Of a stretch of DNA of 33,625 nucleotides, positions 8,333 to 16,639 are shown piece by piece. The position numbers were made by a program, and so were the translations under genes. The first letter of the stretch is position 1. The number at the start of each line of letters is the position of its first letter. Under the pieces are notes generated by a model, which was given only the letters and a program-made list of their open reading frames with translations, did not search any database and had not been told where the DNA came from. This DNA is from BS750m-G62 sp964577175 (lineage in GTDB: Bacteria > Planctomycetota > Phycisphaerae > FEN-1346): NCBI GenBank assembly GCA_964577175.1, contig CAZNYC010000033.1:1-33625 (forward strand). The letters are read 5' to 3'.

Positions 8333-11300
8333 CGGCGCGCCGGGGGCCTCCGCCCCCGCCTCAACGGGCGAGGCCTCGGGCATTTCGTCAGCCACCTCGG
8401 GCGGCCCGTCGGCGGATTCGTCGGTCGTCTGGGGCGCCGCTTCGCCGACACCGTCCGACGGGCCGTCGCGGTGGACGGCCTCGGCCCCGGCGTGGCTGAT
8501 GGCGGCCTCGACCTCCACCGGCACGCCCGCCACGATCCGCTCGCCGCCCGGCTCCGCCTCCGCCTCCTCGGTCAGGAACCCCTCCGCGTGCAGGTCGGCG
8601 AACTTGACGCTGACCTTGCGCGAGACGCCCGGCTCCGCCATCGTCACGCCGTAGAGCACGTCGGCGATCGCCATCGTCCGCTTGTTGTGCGAGATGATGA
8701 CGAACTGCGACTGGTCCAGGAACTCACGGACCAGGGCGGTGAACCGGTCGATGTTCGACTCGTCCAGCGCCGCGTCCACCTCGTCGAGAATCGCAAACGG
8801 GCTCGGCCGAGCCCGGAAGACCGCCAGCAGCAGGGCGACGGCGGTCATCGTCTTCTCACCGCCCGAGAGCAGGCTGATCCGCTGCAACTGCTTGCCGGGC
8901 GGACGGGCCACCACTTCGATGCCCGACTCCAGGATGTCCGCTTCCTCTTCGAGGAACACGTCGGCCTTGCCCCCGCCGAAGAGTTTCCGGAACAGATCCT
9001 GGAAGTGCCCGCGGACCGCGTCGAAGGTGGTCTGGAACCGCTCGCGGCTCTCGCGGTTGATCCGTTCGATGAGGTCCGAGAGCGTGTCGCGGGCGCCGGC
9101 CAGATCCTCTTCCTGCTGCTGGAGGAACGTGACGCGGCGCTCCAGGTCCGCCTGCTCGTCGATGGCATCGAGGTTCACGGAACCGAGACGGTCGATCTTG
9201 CCCTGGAGGTCGCGGATTTCCTCGCCGACGGCGTCCCAGTCGACGTCCTCGGGCTCCCACTCGGCGTAGCGCTCGGCAAGGTCGATGCCGACCTCGTCGC
9301 GGATGCGGGCGACCAGGTCGTCGCGCTTGGTTTCGCATTCGCGGCGGGCGAGTTCCACCTCGTGGATGCGGGCCTGGAGATCGTCGATCTCCTTCTGGAC
9401 GCTGCGGGCCTCCTCGGCAATCTCCGAGGTCCGGCGACGGGCCTCCGCCCGGGCCTGGGAGAGGCGGCGGACGTCGGCCTCGGCCGACTCCTTCGCGAGG
9501 AAGTGGTCGGCCAGGTCCGACTGGAGACGGAGCATCGTCCGGTCGGCCTCGCGGATGCGCCGTCGGCAGTCGTCCAGTTCCCGCCGGGCCTCGTCGATGC
9601 CGGTCCGAGTACCCTCGAGGTCCCGCTGGGCGGCGGCGAGGGCGTCGCGGGCGGCGGCCCGTTTCTCGTTCAACTGCGCCAGGGCGACCCGCGCCTCGGT
9701 CCGTTCCTCCTCGCAGGCGTCGCGGCGTCGGACGGCCTCGTCCTGCTCGCCGGCCATGGCGGCGACCTGGCGGCGGCGTTCGCCCTCGCGGCGCGCCAGA
9801 TCCGCCACCTGCCGGTCCACCTCCTCGGCGGTGCGGGCGTCTTCGTCGCGGCGGCGGCGGAGGTCCTCGCGTTCGCTCTCGACGACGGGCCGTTCCTTCA
9901 CCAGTTCCTGCCGGGTCTCGCCGAGGCGGCGGTGCTCGGCCTCGACCTCCACCTTCCGCATGGACGCCTCGTAAATCTCCTGCCGCAGTTCCTGCTGGGC
10001 GGCATCGAGGCGCTGGAGGTCGGCGACCGCCTTCTGCCGGTCGGCCTCCAAGGCGTCGATCTGCCGGGTGACCTCCTCCCGTTTCTCCTGCACCTCGCGC
10101 AGTTCCGCCCGGCGGGAGATCAGGCTCGTCTCCGGGCCGGGCGGACCGACGGCGATGGACCCGTCGGCCTCCAGGACCGCGCCGGAACGGGCGACGAACC
10201 GGTACCCCGCCAGCGGGCCGCCCTCGCCGCCCAGCCGGACGGCGTCCTGAAGCGTCTCGACCACGACGGTGCGCGCCAGCAGATGGGCCACCGCCGGCCG
10301 GACCGCCTCACCGGCGCGGACGTAGTCCATCGCCCAGCCGAGCGCCCCCGGCCACGGCGAGAGGTCCTTCCCGTTCATGGCGGGCGGGACGGCGTCGAGG
10401 GCCAGGAACCGCACCTGGCCGGGCAGGTCGTCCTGGAGGCGGCGCGCCAGGGCCAGCACGTCCGCCTGGCGGTCCGCGACGATGAGTTTCTCCGACGCCC
10501 CGAGCGCCGCCTCCACGAGACGGGCGTGGGCCACGTCCACCTCCACGAGGTCCGCCACCATGCCGTGCCAACGGCCGCGGGGGGCGCCGTCTCCAGCGGG
10601 TACCGCGGTCGGCGCCGGCGGCCCGAACGCCGGGCCGGCGGGAGCCTCGCCGGCCCAGGGCGGCGCGGACGCCGCGGGGGTGGCGTCCGGTCCGTCCGCC
10701 GACGGGGCCGGGTCCGTCGCCTGCTCGGCCTCGATCGCCTCGGTGACCTGTCGGACGGCCTCCGGGATGCCCTCGCCGCGGCGCTGGAGGTCCTCGAGGA
10801 GGCTCTGCCGGCTCTCGAGGGCGGAGGCGTGTTCCTTGGCGCGGGCGAGGCGGCTGCCGACCGCCTCCAGGTCGGCCTGCCGGGCCTCGGCCTCGTGGCG
10901 TTTGGATTCGAGGCGGCCGCGGCATTCGGCGACGCCGGCCTCGAGGGTTTCCTGTTCTTCGTGCAGGGCGTGCTGGCGGTCGGCCAGGTCCGCCAGGGCC
11001 CGGCCGATTTCGTCGCGCCGGGCGGAGAGTTTCTCGACCTGGGCATCGAGGTGCCGGACACGGTCCTGGAGCCCCGCCCGCCGGCTGGCCGCCTGCGTCC
11101 GGGCCTGGGCCAGGTCGAGCATCTCGGCCTTGGCGGTCTCGATGCGTTCGGTGAGATCGCGGACGGTGTCGGAGACGGTGCGGAGGCGCTGCTCGATGTC
11201 GGCGACAGCGGCTTCCTGCCGTCCGGCGGCCTGGTCGACCTCGCGGATGTCGCGTCGGCGTGCCTCGACGCCAGCCTCGGCCTCGCGGAGATGGGCTGAG

Positions 11301-12283
11301 AGGTCGCCGAGTTTCTTACGGTCGCGGTCGGCCACCTGTCGAAGTTCGTCCGCACGGGTCCGGTGGAACCCGATTTCGTTTTCGGCGGTGGCGATCCGTG
11401 CGCGGACCTCCGAGAGACGGGCGTCCGCCTCGCGGGCCCGTTCCTGGAGGTCCATCGCCTCGCTCTCGACGGCCGTCCGGCGCCGGTCCAGTTCCGCCAG
11501 TCGGGCCGCGGCTTCGGACCGACGGTCCTGAAGGCCGTCGAGGTCCGCCTGCTGCTCGGCCATGGCGCGGGTATGCTCGTCGTAGGCGTTCAGGGCGTAG
11601 GAGACCCGCAGGTCCTGGAGGCGGGCGTTGTACTCCTTCCAAGAGCGTGCGCGGCCGGCCTGGACCTTGACGGAGCGGAGGCGGCGCTGGACCTCCTGGA
11701 CGATGTCGCTGAGGCGCAGCAGGTTCTGCTCGGTGCGGGTGAGTTTGCGTTCGGCCTCGCGGCGTTTGGCCTTGTAGCGCGAGATGCCGGCCGCCTCCTC
11801 GAAAATCAGCCGCCGCTCCTGCGGGTTCGACTGGAGCAGCACGTCCACCTTGCCCTGCTCGATGAGGCTGTAGGCGTCGACGCCGACGCCGGTGTCCATG
11901 AAGAGTTCACGGATGTCGCGCAGGCGGCAGGGTTTGCGGTTCAGCAGGTACTCCGACTCGCCGGAGCGATAGAGGCGCCGGCTGATCTCGACCTCCGGCA
12001 CGTCCACCGGCAGCACGCCGCGCGAGTTATCGAACGTGAGGGTGGCCTCGGCGAACCCGAGGCTGCGGCGGCTTTCGGAGCCGGCGAAGATGACGTCGGC
12101 CATCTCCCGGCCGCGCAGACTCTTGGCGCTCTGCTCGCCCAGGACCCACTTGACGGCGTCGACGACGTTCGACTTGCCGCACCCGTTCGGCCCCACAATG
12201 CACGTCACGCCGGAGTCGAACTCGAACGTGGTTCGGTCGGCGAACGACTTGAATCCGAAGACTTCGAGGCGTTTCAGTTCCAC
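8330..12283 (-). CDS. smc: Chromosome segregation protein SMC
   Basis: This 1317-aa structural-maintenance-of-chromosomes ATPase should dimerise, bind DNA and organise the chromosome, normally with ScpA/ScpB (not in this window). The N-terminal head has GFKSFADRT and Walker A GPNGCGKSN. Two long coiled coils flank a hinge at about 575-720. The C-terminal head has signature LLSGGEKTMTA and Walker B AILDEVDAALDESN. Two oddities stand out. A Pro/Ala-rich insert of roughly 55 residues (about 515-570) lies just before the hinge. An acidic, low-complexity tail of about 90 residues follows the ATPase domain. The GTG start at 12283 is chosen because ELKRLEVFGFKSF is the conserved N-terminus and AAAGGAG lies upstream. 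A possible -10, TATATA, is at 12341-12346. Confidence 0.95.
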   Translation of the reverse strand: MELKRLEVFGFKSFADRTTFEFDSGVTCIVGPNGCGKSNVVDAVKWVLGEQSAKSLRGREMADVIFAGSESRRSLGFAEATLTFDNSRGVLPVDVPEVEISRRLYRSGESEYLLNRKPCRLRDIRELFMDTGVGVDAYSLIEQGKVDVLLQSNPQERRLIFEEAAGISRYKAKRREAERKLTRTEQNLLRLSDIVQEVQRRLRSVKVQAGRARSWKEYNARLQDLRVSYALNAYDEHTRAMAEQQADLDGLQDRRSEAAARLAELDRRRTAVESEAMDLQERAREADARLSEVRARIATAENEIGFHRTRADELRQVADRDRKKLGDLSAHLREAEAGVEARRRDIREVDQAAGRQEAAVADIEQRLRTVSDTVRDLTERIETAKAEMLDLAQARTQAASRRAGLQDRVRHLDAQVEKLSARRDEIGRALADLADRQHALHEEQETLEAGVAECRGRLESKRHEAEARQADLEAVGSRLARAKEHASALESRQSLLEDLQRRGEGIPEAVRQVTEAIEAEQATDPAPSADGPDATPAASAPPWAGEAPAGPAFGPPAPTAVPAGDGAPRGRWHGMVADLVEVDVAHARLVEAALGASEKLIVADRQADVLALARRLQDDLPGQVRFLALDAVPPAMNGKDLSPWPGALGWAMDYVRAGEAVRPAVAHLLARTVVVETLQDAVRLGGEGGPLAGYRFVARSGAVLEADGSIAVGPPGPETSLISRRAELREVQEKREEVTRQIDALEADRQKAVADLQRLDAAQQELRQEIYEASMRKVEVEAEHRRLGETRQELVKERPVVESEREDLRRRRDEDARTAEEVDRQVADLARREGERRRQVAAMAGEQDEAVRRRDACEEERTEARVALAQLNEKRAAARDALAAAQRDLEGTRTGIDEARRELDDCRRRIREADRTMLRLQSDLADHFLAKESAEADVRRLSQARAEARRRTSEIAEEARSVQKEIDDLQARIHEVELARRECETKRDDLVARIRDEVGIDLAERYAEWEPEDVDWDAVGEEIRDLQGKIDRLGSVNLDAIDEQADLERRVTFLQQQEEDLAGARDTLSDLIERINRESRERFQTTFDAVRGHFQDLFRKLFGGGKADVFLEEEADILESGIEVVARPPGKQLQRISLLSGGEKTMTAVALLLAVFRARPSPFAILDEVDAALDESNIDRFTALVREFLDQSQFVIISHNKRTMAIADVLYGVTMAEPGVSRKVSVKFADLHAEGFLTEEAEAEPGGERIVAGVPVEVEAAISHAGAEAVHRDGPSDGVGEAAPQTTDESADGPPEVADEMPEASPVEAGAEAPGAP

Positions 12284-12370
12284 GCCGTCACACTCCTTTG
12301 CACGTCGCGTCGGGCCCGGTCGGCGTGTCCGGCCGGGATGTATATAGCAGTGCCCCACATCGCCACGGCA

Positions 12371-12396
12371 CGCGGCCCACACGCGGGCCGGCGAAC
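12371..12396. repeat. Palindromic repeat family R4, divergent copy
   Basis: GCGGCCCACACGCGGGCC folds into a short hairpin and is followed by GGCGAAC. The better copies are at 14364-14394 and, inverted, at 24667-24697. It lies in the 210-nt gap between the FlgI-like gene stop and the smc start, next to an R1 copy. Confidence 0.55.
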
Positions 12397-12406
12397 GTGC
12401 GCCTCT

Positions 12407-12458
12407 GCGCGGTGGGCAGTCGTGCCCACCGCGCGGTGCCCAAGACTGGGCACCGCGC
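12407..12458. repeat. Double-hairpin repeat R1, copy 3
   Basis: Hairpin A is 12407-12418 pairing with 12423-12434, loop gtcg. Hairpin B is 12431-12442 pairing with 12447-12458, loop agac. It lies 36 nt downstream of the FlgI-like gene's stop codon on the minus strand and upstream of smc. Confidence 0.85.
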
Positions 12459-12493
12459 CCTGTATGGCGGCGCCTGCGAGTCGGCCCGCTCCC

Positions 12494-14239
12494 TCAGGGC
12501 GACTCGACGGGCCGGTCGCCGGGTTCGATCGATTCGACCTCATCCTCAGGCGGCCGGATGGGCCGCAACTGCGGGGAGGGACCCAGCGCCCGGTACTCGA
12601 GCGGCTGGAGGACGATCGGGCCGGTCAGCGCCCCTTTTTCGTCCATCGCGTGCAGCAGGCCGACCGCGTCGCTGAAGCCGAGGCCGAGGCCCGTGATCTT
12701 CCGGGGGTCGTCTTCGTCGGCATGGATGGCCTCGGCCATCGTTTCCAGGAGGGACCGGACCGAGAGGTCGGCCTCCAGGTGAATGTCCCGCTCGTGTCGC
12801 CGGCTGATCAGGTGCAGGCGCTCGTGGCCGGCGCGGGCGGTGGCGGTGACACGGTGGGTCTCGGCGAGGATGGGGGGCCGGACGGCCACCCGGCCGAAGA
12901 TCGCGATCTCCGGCCGGCCCGTCCGCGAGATGTATACGAACGGGGCCGCGTCGCTCGCCACCACGTGCAGGAAGAACTTGCCCTCGAACGTCCGCACGAG
13001 GAACGTGCGGGGGACGAGGTCGGCCATCGCCCGCCAGGCGGCCACCCGCACGCGGACGCTCCGGGCGTGCAGCGCCCGGCTCAGGACGCCCAGCCCCAGG
13101 CCGCTGCGAAGCCGGCCGAGGGCCTTGACGGCGTCCTCCTGGTGCGGCGAGTCGTCGTCCAGGGCGATCGGTTCCAGCACGTGGACCGCCCGGGCATCCT
13201 GGAGGTGCGCCAGCGTCCGCCCCGCGTAGAATCGGACGGCCGGGTCGTCGGACTCGCCCAGCGGATACAACTTCGGCGCGATCGCGCCCCCGAACGCCTC
13301 CAGGCCCAGCGCCACGCGGTCCATGTCCTCGTGGTTCCGCAGCGCCTCGATCAGCAGGTTCACCCGCTGCTGGCGGACGCCCGGCCGGTCGCGCATGTAC
13401 AGCAGTCCGACGAGTTCCAGGAACCGGGTCTTGGCGTCGCGGTAGACCTCCGGCACCGTCAGGTCGATGCGGGCCGGGTCGCGGGCCCCCTTGGCGGCGT
13501 CGGGAAACCGCGCGTTGATGAGGCGGACGACCTGGTCGGCGGTCCGTACGGACGGCACGAGCAGAACGAGGCGGAACTGGCGGGCCTTGATGGCCCGGCC
13601 GCCGTTAAGGATGCGGCCTTGGAGGACGTTGCGGCCGGCCATGCCGTCTTCGCCCCCGAACGGGGAGACGAAGATGCTGCCGCGCCCCAGGGCGAGCCGC
13701 TCGCTGCGGGTCTCCACGCCGCGCGCGGCGCGGACCCGGCGCAGGTCGCATTCCAGGACGAACCCGCCCTCCAGGCTCGTCGTCTCGGTGCCGGGGATGC
13801 TGCGGACGCCCAGGTCGAAGCGTTCGCCCTTCCCGGCGCCGGGCGGGATGGCGCCGAAGACGGAGACGACGGCGGTGTCGCGGCTGGCGAGGATCTGCTC
13901 GGGCTCGGCCACGTTCTCCCGCCGCATCAGTTCGAGCATCCGCCGCCGGATGCCGGGGGGGACCGCCGTGGTCCCCGTGCCGTCCAGGCCCGTCACGAAC
14001 CCGTGCCCCTGGACGATGAGGGGCTCGTTACCGGCGAAGCGGGCCACCTCGCCGACCGTGTCTTCGAGGTACTCGGGGATGGAGACATCGCGTGGCGTGC
14101 GGGGGGCGGAGGCCGCCTCGTCGCGGGGCAGGCACCCGGCCACCAGCGCAGCAGTCCCGGCGGCCGCCAGCACCAGCGCAAGGCGGACCGGACGGGCCGG
14201 CAGGAGCCGGCCGGTCCCGGGCATCAGGCGTATGCGCAT
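12494..14239 (-). CDS. FlgI-like (flagellar P-ring-like) lipoprotein with internal HEAT repeats
   Basis: This is a 581-aa protein with a lipoprotein signal peptide: the lipobox LVAG-Cys36 is followed by an acidic linker. Residues about 65-260 match the start of the FlgI P-ring family (PLIVQGHGFVTGLDGTG corresponds to FlgI's LxGYGLVxGLxGTGD). The C-terminal part (about 430-545) resembles the FlgI end, including SDAVGLLHAMDEKGALTGPIVL, which corresponds to FlgI's region ending AxGALxAxL. Between them, about 330-403, lie HEAT-like helices (DDPAVRFYAGRTLAHL, ARSVRVRVAAWRAMADL). FlgI itself is a Sec-exported P-ring subunit, not a lipoprotein, and no flagellar genes lie nearby. This is therefore a diverged paralogue, probably on the outer membrane or in the periplasm, of unknown role. 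An in-frame ATG at 14224 is an alternative start. Confidence 0.75.
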   Translation of the reverse strand: MRIRLMPGTGRLLPARPVRLALVLAAAGTAALVAGCLPRDEAASAPRTPRDVSIPEYLEDTVGEVARFAGNEPLIVQGHGFVTGLDGTGTTAVPPGIRRRMLELMRRENVAEPEQILASRDTAVVSVFGAIPPGAGKGERFDLGVRSIPGTETTSLEGGFVLECDLRRVRAARGVETRSERLALGRGSIFVSPFGGEDGMAGRNVLQGRILNGGRAIKARQFRLVLLVPSVRTADQVVRLINARFPDAAKGARDPARIDLTVPEVYRDAKTRFLELVGLLYMRDRPGVRQQRVNLLIEALRNHEDMDRVALGLEAFGGAIAPKLYPLGESDDPAVRFYAGRTLAHLQDARAVHVLEPIALDDDSPHQEDAVKALGRLRSGLGLGVLSRALHARSVRVRVAAWRAMADLVPRTFLVRTFEGKFFLHVVASDAAPFVYISRTGRPEIAIFGRVAVRPPILAETHRVTATARAGHERLHLISRRHERDIHLEADLSVRSLLETMAEAIHADEDDPRKITGLGLGFSDAVGLLHAMDEKGALTGPIVLQPLEYRALGPSPQLRPIRPPEDEVESIEPGDRPVESP

Positions 14240-14265
14240 ACGGCCCCCGCTCTCAGGTGGCCAAT

Positions 14266-14294
14266 GTATCGGCCTTCCGGGTTATCGGACTTTA
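14266..14294 (-). promoter_or_regulatory. Candidate sigma28-like promoter upstream of the FlgI-like gene
   Basis: On the minus strand TAAA (14294-14291) and GCCGATAC (14273-14266) are separated by 17 nt. They resemble the flagellar sigma28 consensus TAAA-N15-GCCGATAA, but the spacer is 2 nt longer. The motif ends 26 nt before the start codon. The same TAAA-N17-GCCGA arrangement occurs upstream of the ParA-CBM48 gene. The 379-nt spacer 14240-14618 otherwise holds an R4 repeat and a GCGGAGACCCGC hairpin-type repeat near 14455, and no gene I can support. Confidence 0.35.
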
Positions 14295-14363
14295 GCGAAT
14301 TCGGGCCGCCAGGGGCGGTTTTCAACGTTTCGCGGCGATAACGGGCGCCCATCGCCGCCCGAC

Positions 14364-14394
14364 CGGCCCGCGGCCCGCAAGCGGGCTGGCGAAC
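14364..14394. repeat. Palindromic repeat family R4, copy
   Basis: A GCCCGC-aa-GCGGGC hairpin (14373-14386) is followed by TGGCGAAC. The 31-nt segment is identical at 30 positions to the reverse complement of 24667-24697, which marks it as a dispersed repeat rather than chance GC palindromy. Confidence 0.75.
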
Positions 14395-14618
14395 CCAGGC
14401 TGCCATTCCGTCGCCCAACGGCCCGCCCTCACCGTATGCGAGGCGGGTGCGGAGACCCGCCGCGCGTCAGCCCCCGCGGCGGGCGGCCCGACCACTCGCG
14501 CCCACTCTAGACGGCCGAAGGGGCGGTGTCAAGCACCTGAAGGGGGTACAAGATATTGGGGCGGCGCCCCGGCCGGCCCCAGGCGTGTGCATCCGCACGA
14601 GGGCCGAACCCATCGCCC

Positions 14619-15344
14619 TTACCCCTGCCCCCGCACCTTGCACCGGGCGACGAAGGTGCGGCCGAGGTCGGCCAGGGCCGCCATCTGGGCGGGCGGATAC
14701 GGCCGGAGCGTCCGGTAGGCGGGGGCCAGAGCTCCGTCCGGCTCAAACGGTTGGAGGGTCCACGCGTCCGCGCCGGCGATCGCGGCGCCCATGGCCCGGA
14801 TCTCGTCCTCGCCATGCAGCGTCGGCACGACGGTGGTGCGGAACTCGTATTCCACAGTGCCCGCCAGGAGGAGGGCGACGGACCGGCGGACGGCCTCCAG
14901 GTCCACCGTTTCCACGCCCGCGGCCTCGGCGTAGCGGTCGTCGAGCGGGGCCTTGAGGTCCATGGCGACGGCGTCGACGAGGCCGTCGGCGAGGAGGGCT
15001 TCCAGCACCGCCGGCCGGGTGCCGTTCGTGTCGAGTTTGACGCCCAGACCCGTCTCGCGGAAGCGCCGGCACAAGTCGGCCAAGGCCGGCTGGAGGGTGG
15101 GTTCCCCGCCGCAGACGACCACGCCGTCGAGCCAGTCGTCGCGGTCGGCCAGGTGGGCGAGCACCCGGTTGATCGGCACGGTCTCGGCCGGCTCGCCGAG
15201 GAGCGGCCCGGCGTGGCAGAAGGGGCACCGGAGGTTACACCCCGGCAGGAAGACGATGGCGGCGAGGCGTCCCGGCCAGTCGATGAGCGTCGTCGGGTGG
15301 TACCCGGCGATGGGGGGCAGGCCGGTCTGGGTCTGCGGGGCCAT
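14619..15344 (-). CDS. nrdG: Anaerobic ribonucleotide reductase activating protein (radical SAM)
   Basis: This 241-aa radical SAM activase uses a [4Fe-4S] cluster and SAM to generate the glycyl radical on NrdD. The cluster motif is Cys36-x3-Cys40-x2-Cys43 (CNLRCPFC), preceded by STLIDWPGR-type sequence (TTLIDWPGRLAAIVFLPG). VVCGGEPTLQPAL is the SAM-contacting GGEP motif, and KLDTNGTRP follows. The size fits the larger NrdG subtype that accompanies NrdD proteins using a protein reductant. It is the last gene of the minus-strand nrd cluster, 101 nt after the glutaredoxin-like gene. The ATG at 15344 is chosen; ATG at 15356, four codons earlier, is also possible. Confidence 0.92.
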   Translation of the reverse strand: MAPQTQTGLPPIAGYHPTTLIDWPGRLAAIVFLPGCNLRCPFCHAGPLLGEPAETVPINRVLAHLADRDDWLDGVVVCGGEPTLQPALADLCRRFRETGLGVKLDTNGTRPAVLEALLADGLVDAVAMDLKAPLDDRYAEAAGVETVDLEAVRRSVALLLAGTVEYEFRTTVVPTLHGEDEIRAMGAAIAGADAWTLQPFEPDGALAPAYRTLRPYPPAQMAALADLGRTFVARCKVRGQG

Positions 15345-15423
15345 GGGGCTTCTCATTTCGCGCGGCGCAATCTCTTCAGGCGCCGGGCTTGCCCGGCGTG
15401 TCCCTGACGGCACGCGCCGACCA

Positions 15424-15442
15424 AGGCCGGCGGCTACATGGG
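15424..15442. repeat. Short repeat R6, copy 1
   Basis: AAGGCCGGCGGCTACATG recurs as AAGGCCGGCGGCTAAATG at 16456-16473. Both have a GCCGGGC-type arm nearby, giving a GCCGGC-CTTG-GCCGGC style hairpin. This copy lies a few bases downstream of the glutaredoxin-like gene stop. Confidence 0.5.
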
Positions 15443-15445
15443 CGA

Positions 15446-15733
15446 TCACACCTGCGGGGCGCGGGCCAGGTAGGCCTTGACCTCGGCCGAGGGCGGCAGC
15501 CATCCTTCCCAACGCGCCAGGGCGTCGCCGCCGTCGGCCCGGAGGATGGTCGTGGGGATGTCGGTGACGTCGTTGAACGCCCCCTCGGCCATGCCGTCCA
15601 CGGTGTCCATGTCGTGGTAGTCGACCTTCACGTCGCCCACGCGGTCGGCCTTGGTGATGAAGTGACCGAGTTTGCTCCGGGTACTCTTGCACTTGGCGCA
15701 CCCGTTCTTGCCGTAGACTTCGAACGTCAGCAT
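15446..15733 (-). CDS. Glutaredoxin/thioredoxin-like protein of the nrd cluster
   Basis: This is a 95-aa thioredoxin-fold protein. The redox motif Cys-Ala-Lys-Cys (YGKNGCAKCKSTRSKL, about residues 7-22) sits after the first strand, as in glutaredoxins and NrdH. DIPTTILRADG carries the cis-proline after strand 3. Known class III reductases of the NrdD2/NrdD3 type take electrons from thioredoxin or an NrdH-like glutaredoxin instead of formate, and often have such a gene beside nrdD and nrdG. The likely job here is reductant for NrdD, inferred from position. The ATG has GAGAGGA about 7 nt upstream. Confidence 0.85.
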   Translation of the reverse strand: MLTFEVYGKNGCAKCKSTRSKLGHFITKADRVGDVKVDYHDMDTVDGMAEGAFNDVTDIPTTILRADGGDALARWEGWLPPSAEVKAYLARAPQV

Positions 15734-15817
15734 GGGGACATCCTCTCCCGTTTCCAGCGGTTCGGGCTGCGGGCCGGCCGCCGGGCCCTCGCCGGGCAAC
15801 CGGGCCGGCAGGCGATA

Positions 15818-15849
15818 TGGTGCGGTGCGCCGGGTGGCGCACCGCACCA
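15818..15849. repeat. Perfect 14-bp hairpin upstream of the glutaredoxin-like gene
   Basis: TGGTGCGGTGCGCC (15818-15831) pairs perfectly with 15836-15849 across a GGGT loop. It lies in the 357-nt spacer 15734-16090 between the glutaredoxin-like gene and the cupin gene stop. That spacer also holds a GCGGAGACCCGC-type repeat near 15966-15977 and a GCGAAGC/GCTTCGC hairpin near 16036. No T-tract follows on the minus strand, so it is not a standard terminator. No gene is supported in the spacer. Confidence 0.7.
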
Positions 15850-16090
15850 CTGTCGCACAGCATCCCGCAACCGGGCGCTCAGCACTACAACGCTAACTCG
15901 TGCGCGGCGGGTCTCCGCAGGCGCCGCCCAGCCCTGAAAAGGCCGTTTCGAACGCGGCAGGTGCGGAGACCCGCTGCGCAAATGGGCAACTTGGCGTTGT
16001 CGTGTCAGGTTCGCCCTCACCCTGCTACTCTGCGAAGCAGCGCTTCGCTACGAAGCACCAGCGTCCCTCATCCATCCGGGGAGAGGGAGG

Positions 16091-16429
16091 TTACACCTTG
16101 ACCTTGTCGTCCGGCTTGTACTCGGACTTGATGAAGACGGCCTTCAGCGGCGTGTCGGTATCGTTGACGATGTTGTGGACCTCGCCGGGTTCGATGCGGA
16201 AGGCGGTGCCGACGGCGATGGGGTGCTCGGTGTCATCGCAGATGAACCGCCCGCCGGTGCCCTCGACGAAATAGAAGGTTTCCTCGACCTCGTGATGCCT
16301 GTGGCGTCCGAGTTCCTCACCGGGGGCGAAGAGGATGACGCCCCAGTCGATGCGGGGCCCGCGGAAGAGGTACTTGACGCCGCTCGCGCCGCCGCGGTAC
16401 GCCTGGTCGTGTTCGTTGACTCGTTCCAT
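16091..16429 (-). CDS. Small cupin-domain protein
   Basis: This 112-aa single-domain cupin has metal-binding motif 1 visible as GEELGRHRHHEVEETFYFVEG (His, His, Glu ligands) and motif 2 as FRIEPGEVHNIVN (His). Such small cupins bind a divalent metal and may be isomerases, dioxygenases or ligand sensors; the substrate here cannot be told. It lies between nrdD and the glutaredoxin-like gene on the same strand, which suggests co-expression with anaerobic dNTP synthesis, but I know of no fixed role for a cupin there. The ATG at 16429 has GAGGA about 6 nt upstream. Confidence 0.85.
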   Translation of the reverse strand: MERVNEHDQAYRGGASGVKYLFRGPRIDWGVILFAPGEELGRHRHHEVEETFYFVEGTGGRFICDDTEHPIAVGTAFRIEPGEVHNIVNDTDTPLKAVFIKSEYKPDDKVKV

Positions 16430-16455
16430 GGCGCGTCCTCGATACGGGCCGGGCA

Positions 16456-16473
16456 AGGCCGGCGGCTAAATGT
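16456..16473. repeat. Short repeat R6, copy 2
   Basis: AAGGCCGGCGGCTAAATG differs by one base from 15425-15442. It lies just upstream of the cupin start, in the gap after the nrdD stop. Confidence 0.5.
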
Positions 16474-16602
16474 TCGCGTTGCCGAGGTGCGAGGGTACAT
16501 ACCGGCGGGGGGCGAAAGCGACGGGGAGCCGGGGCGGCGAGGGTGCCTGACGGCTCCCGGCTCCTCCGTCAACAAGGGGTCCCCGCCTGGGTCGTCCCGC
16601 CG

Positions 16603-16639
16603 CGGCTGAAGCGCCGGGGGTCCGGTGGCGCTTCAGCCG
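16603..16639. repeat. 13-bp hairpin spanning the nrdD stop codon
   Basis: CGGCTGAAGCGCC (16603-16615) pairs perfectly with 16627-16639 around an 11-nt loop. The nrdD stop (TCA on the plus strand, 16633-16635) lies inside one arm. No T-tract follows in the minus direction. It is the third case in this window of a hairpin abutting or covering a stop codon. Confidence 0.75.

Noticed and set aside
8033..11299. An open frame of more than 1000 codons on the plus strand across lon and smc
   Set aside because: It is the antisense of smc, with repetitive Leu/Gly/Val composition and no domain; smc has complete head and hinge motifs.
12526..12540. GGTTCGATCGATTCGACC, resembling a tRNA T-arm
   Set aside because: It lies inside the FlgI-like coding sequence and no acceptor, D or anticodon stems surround it.
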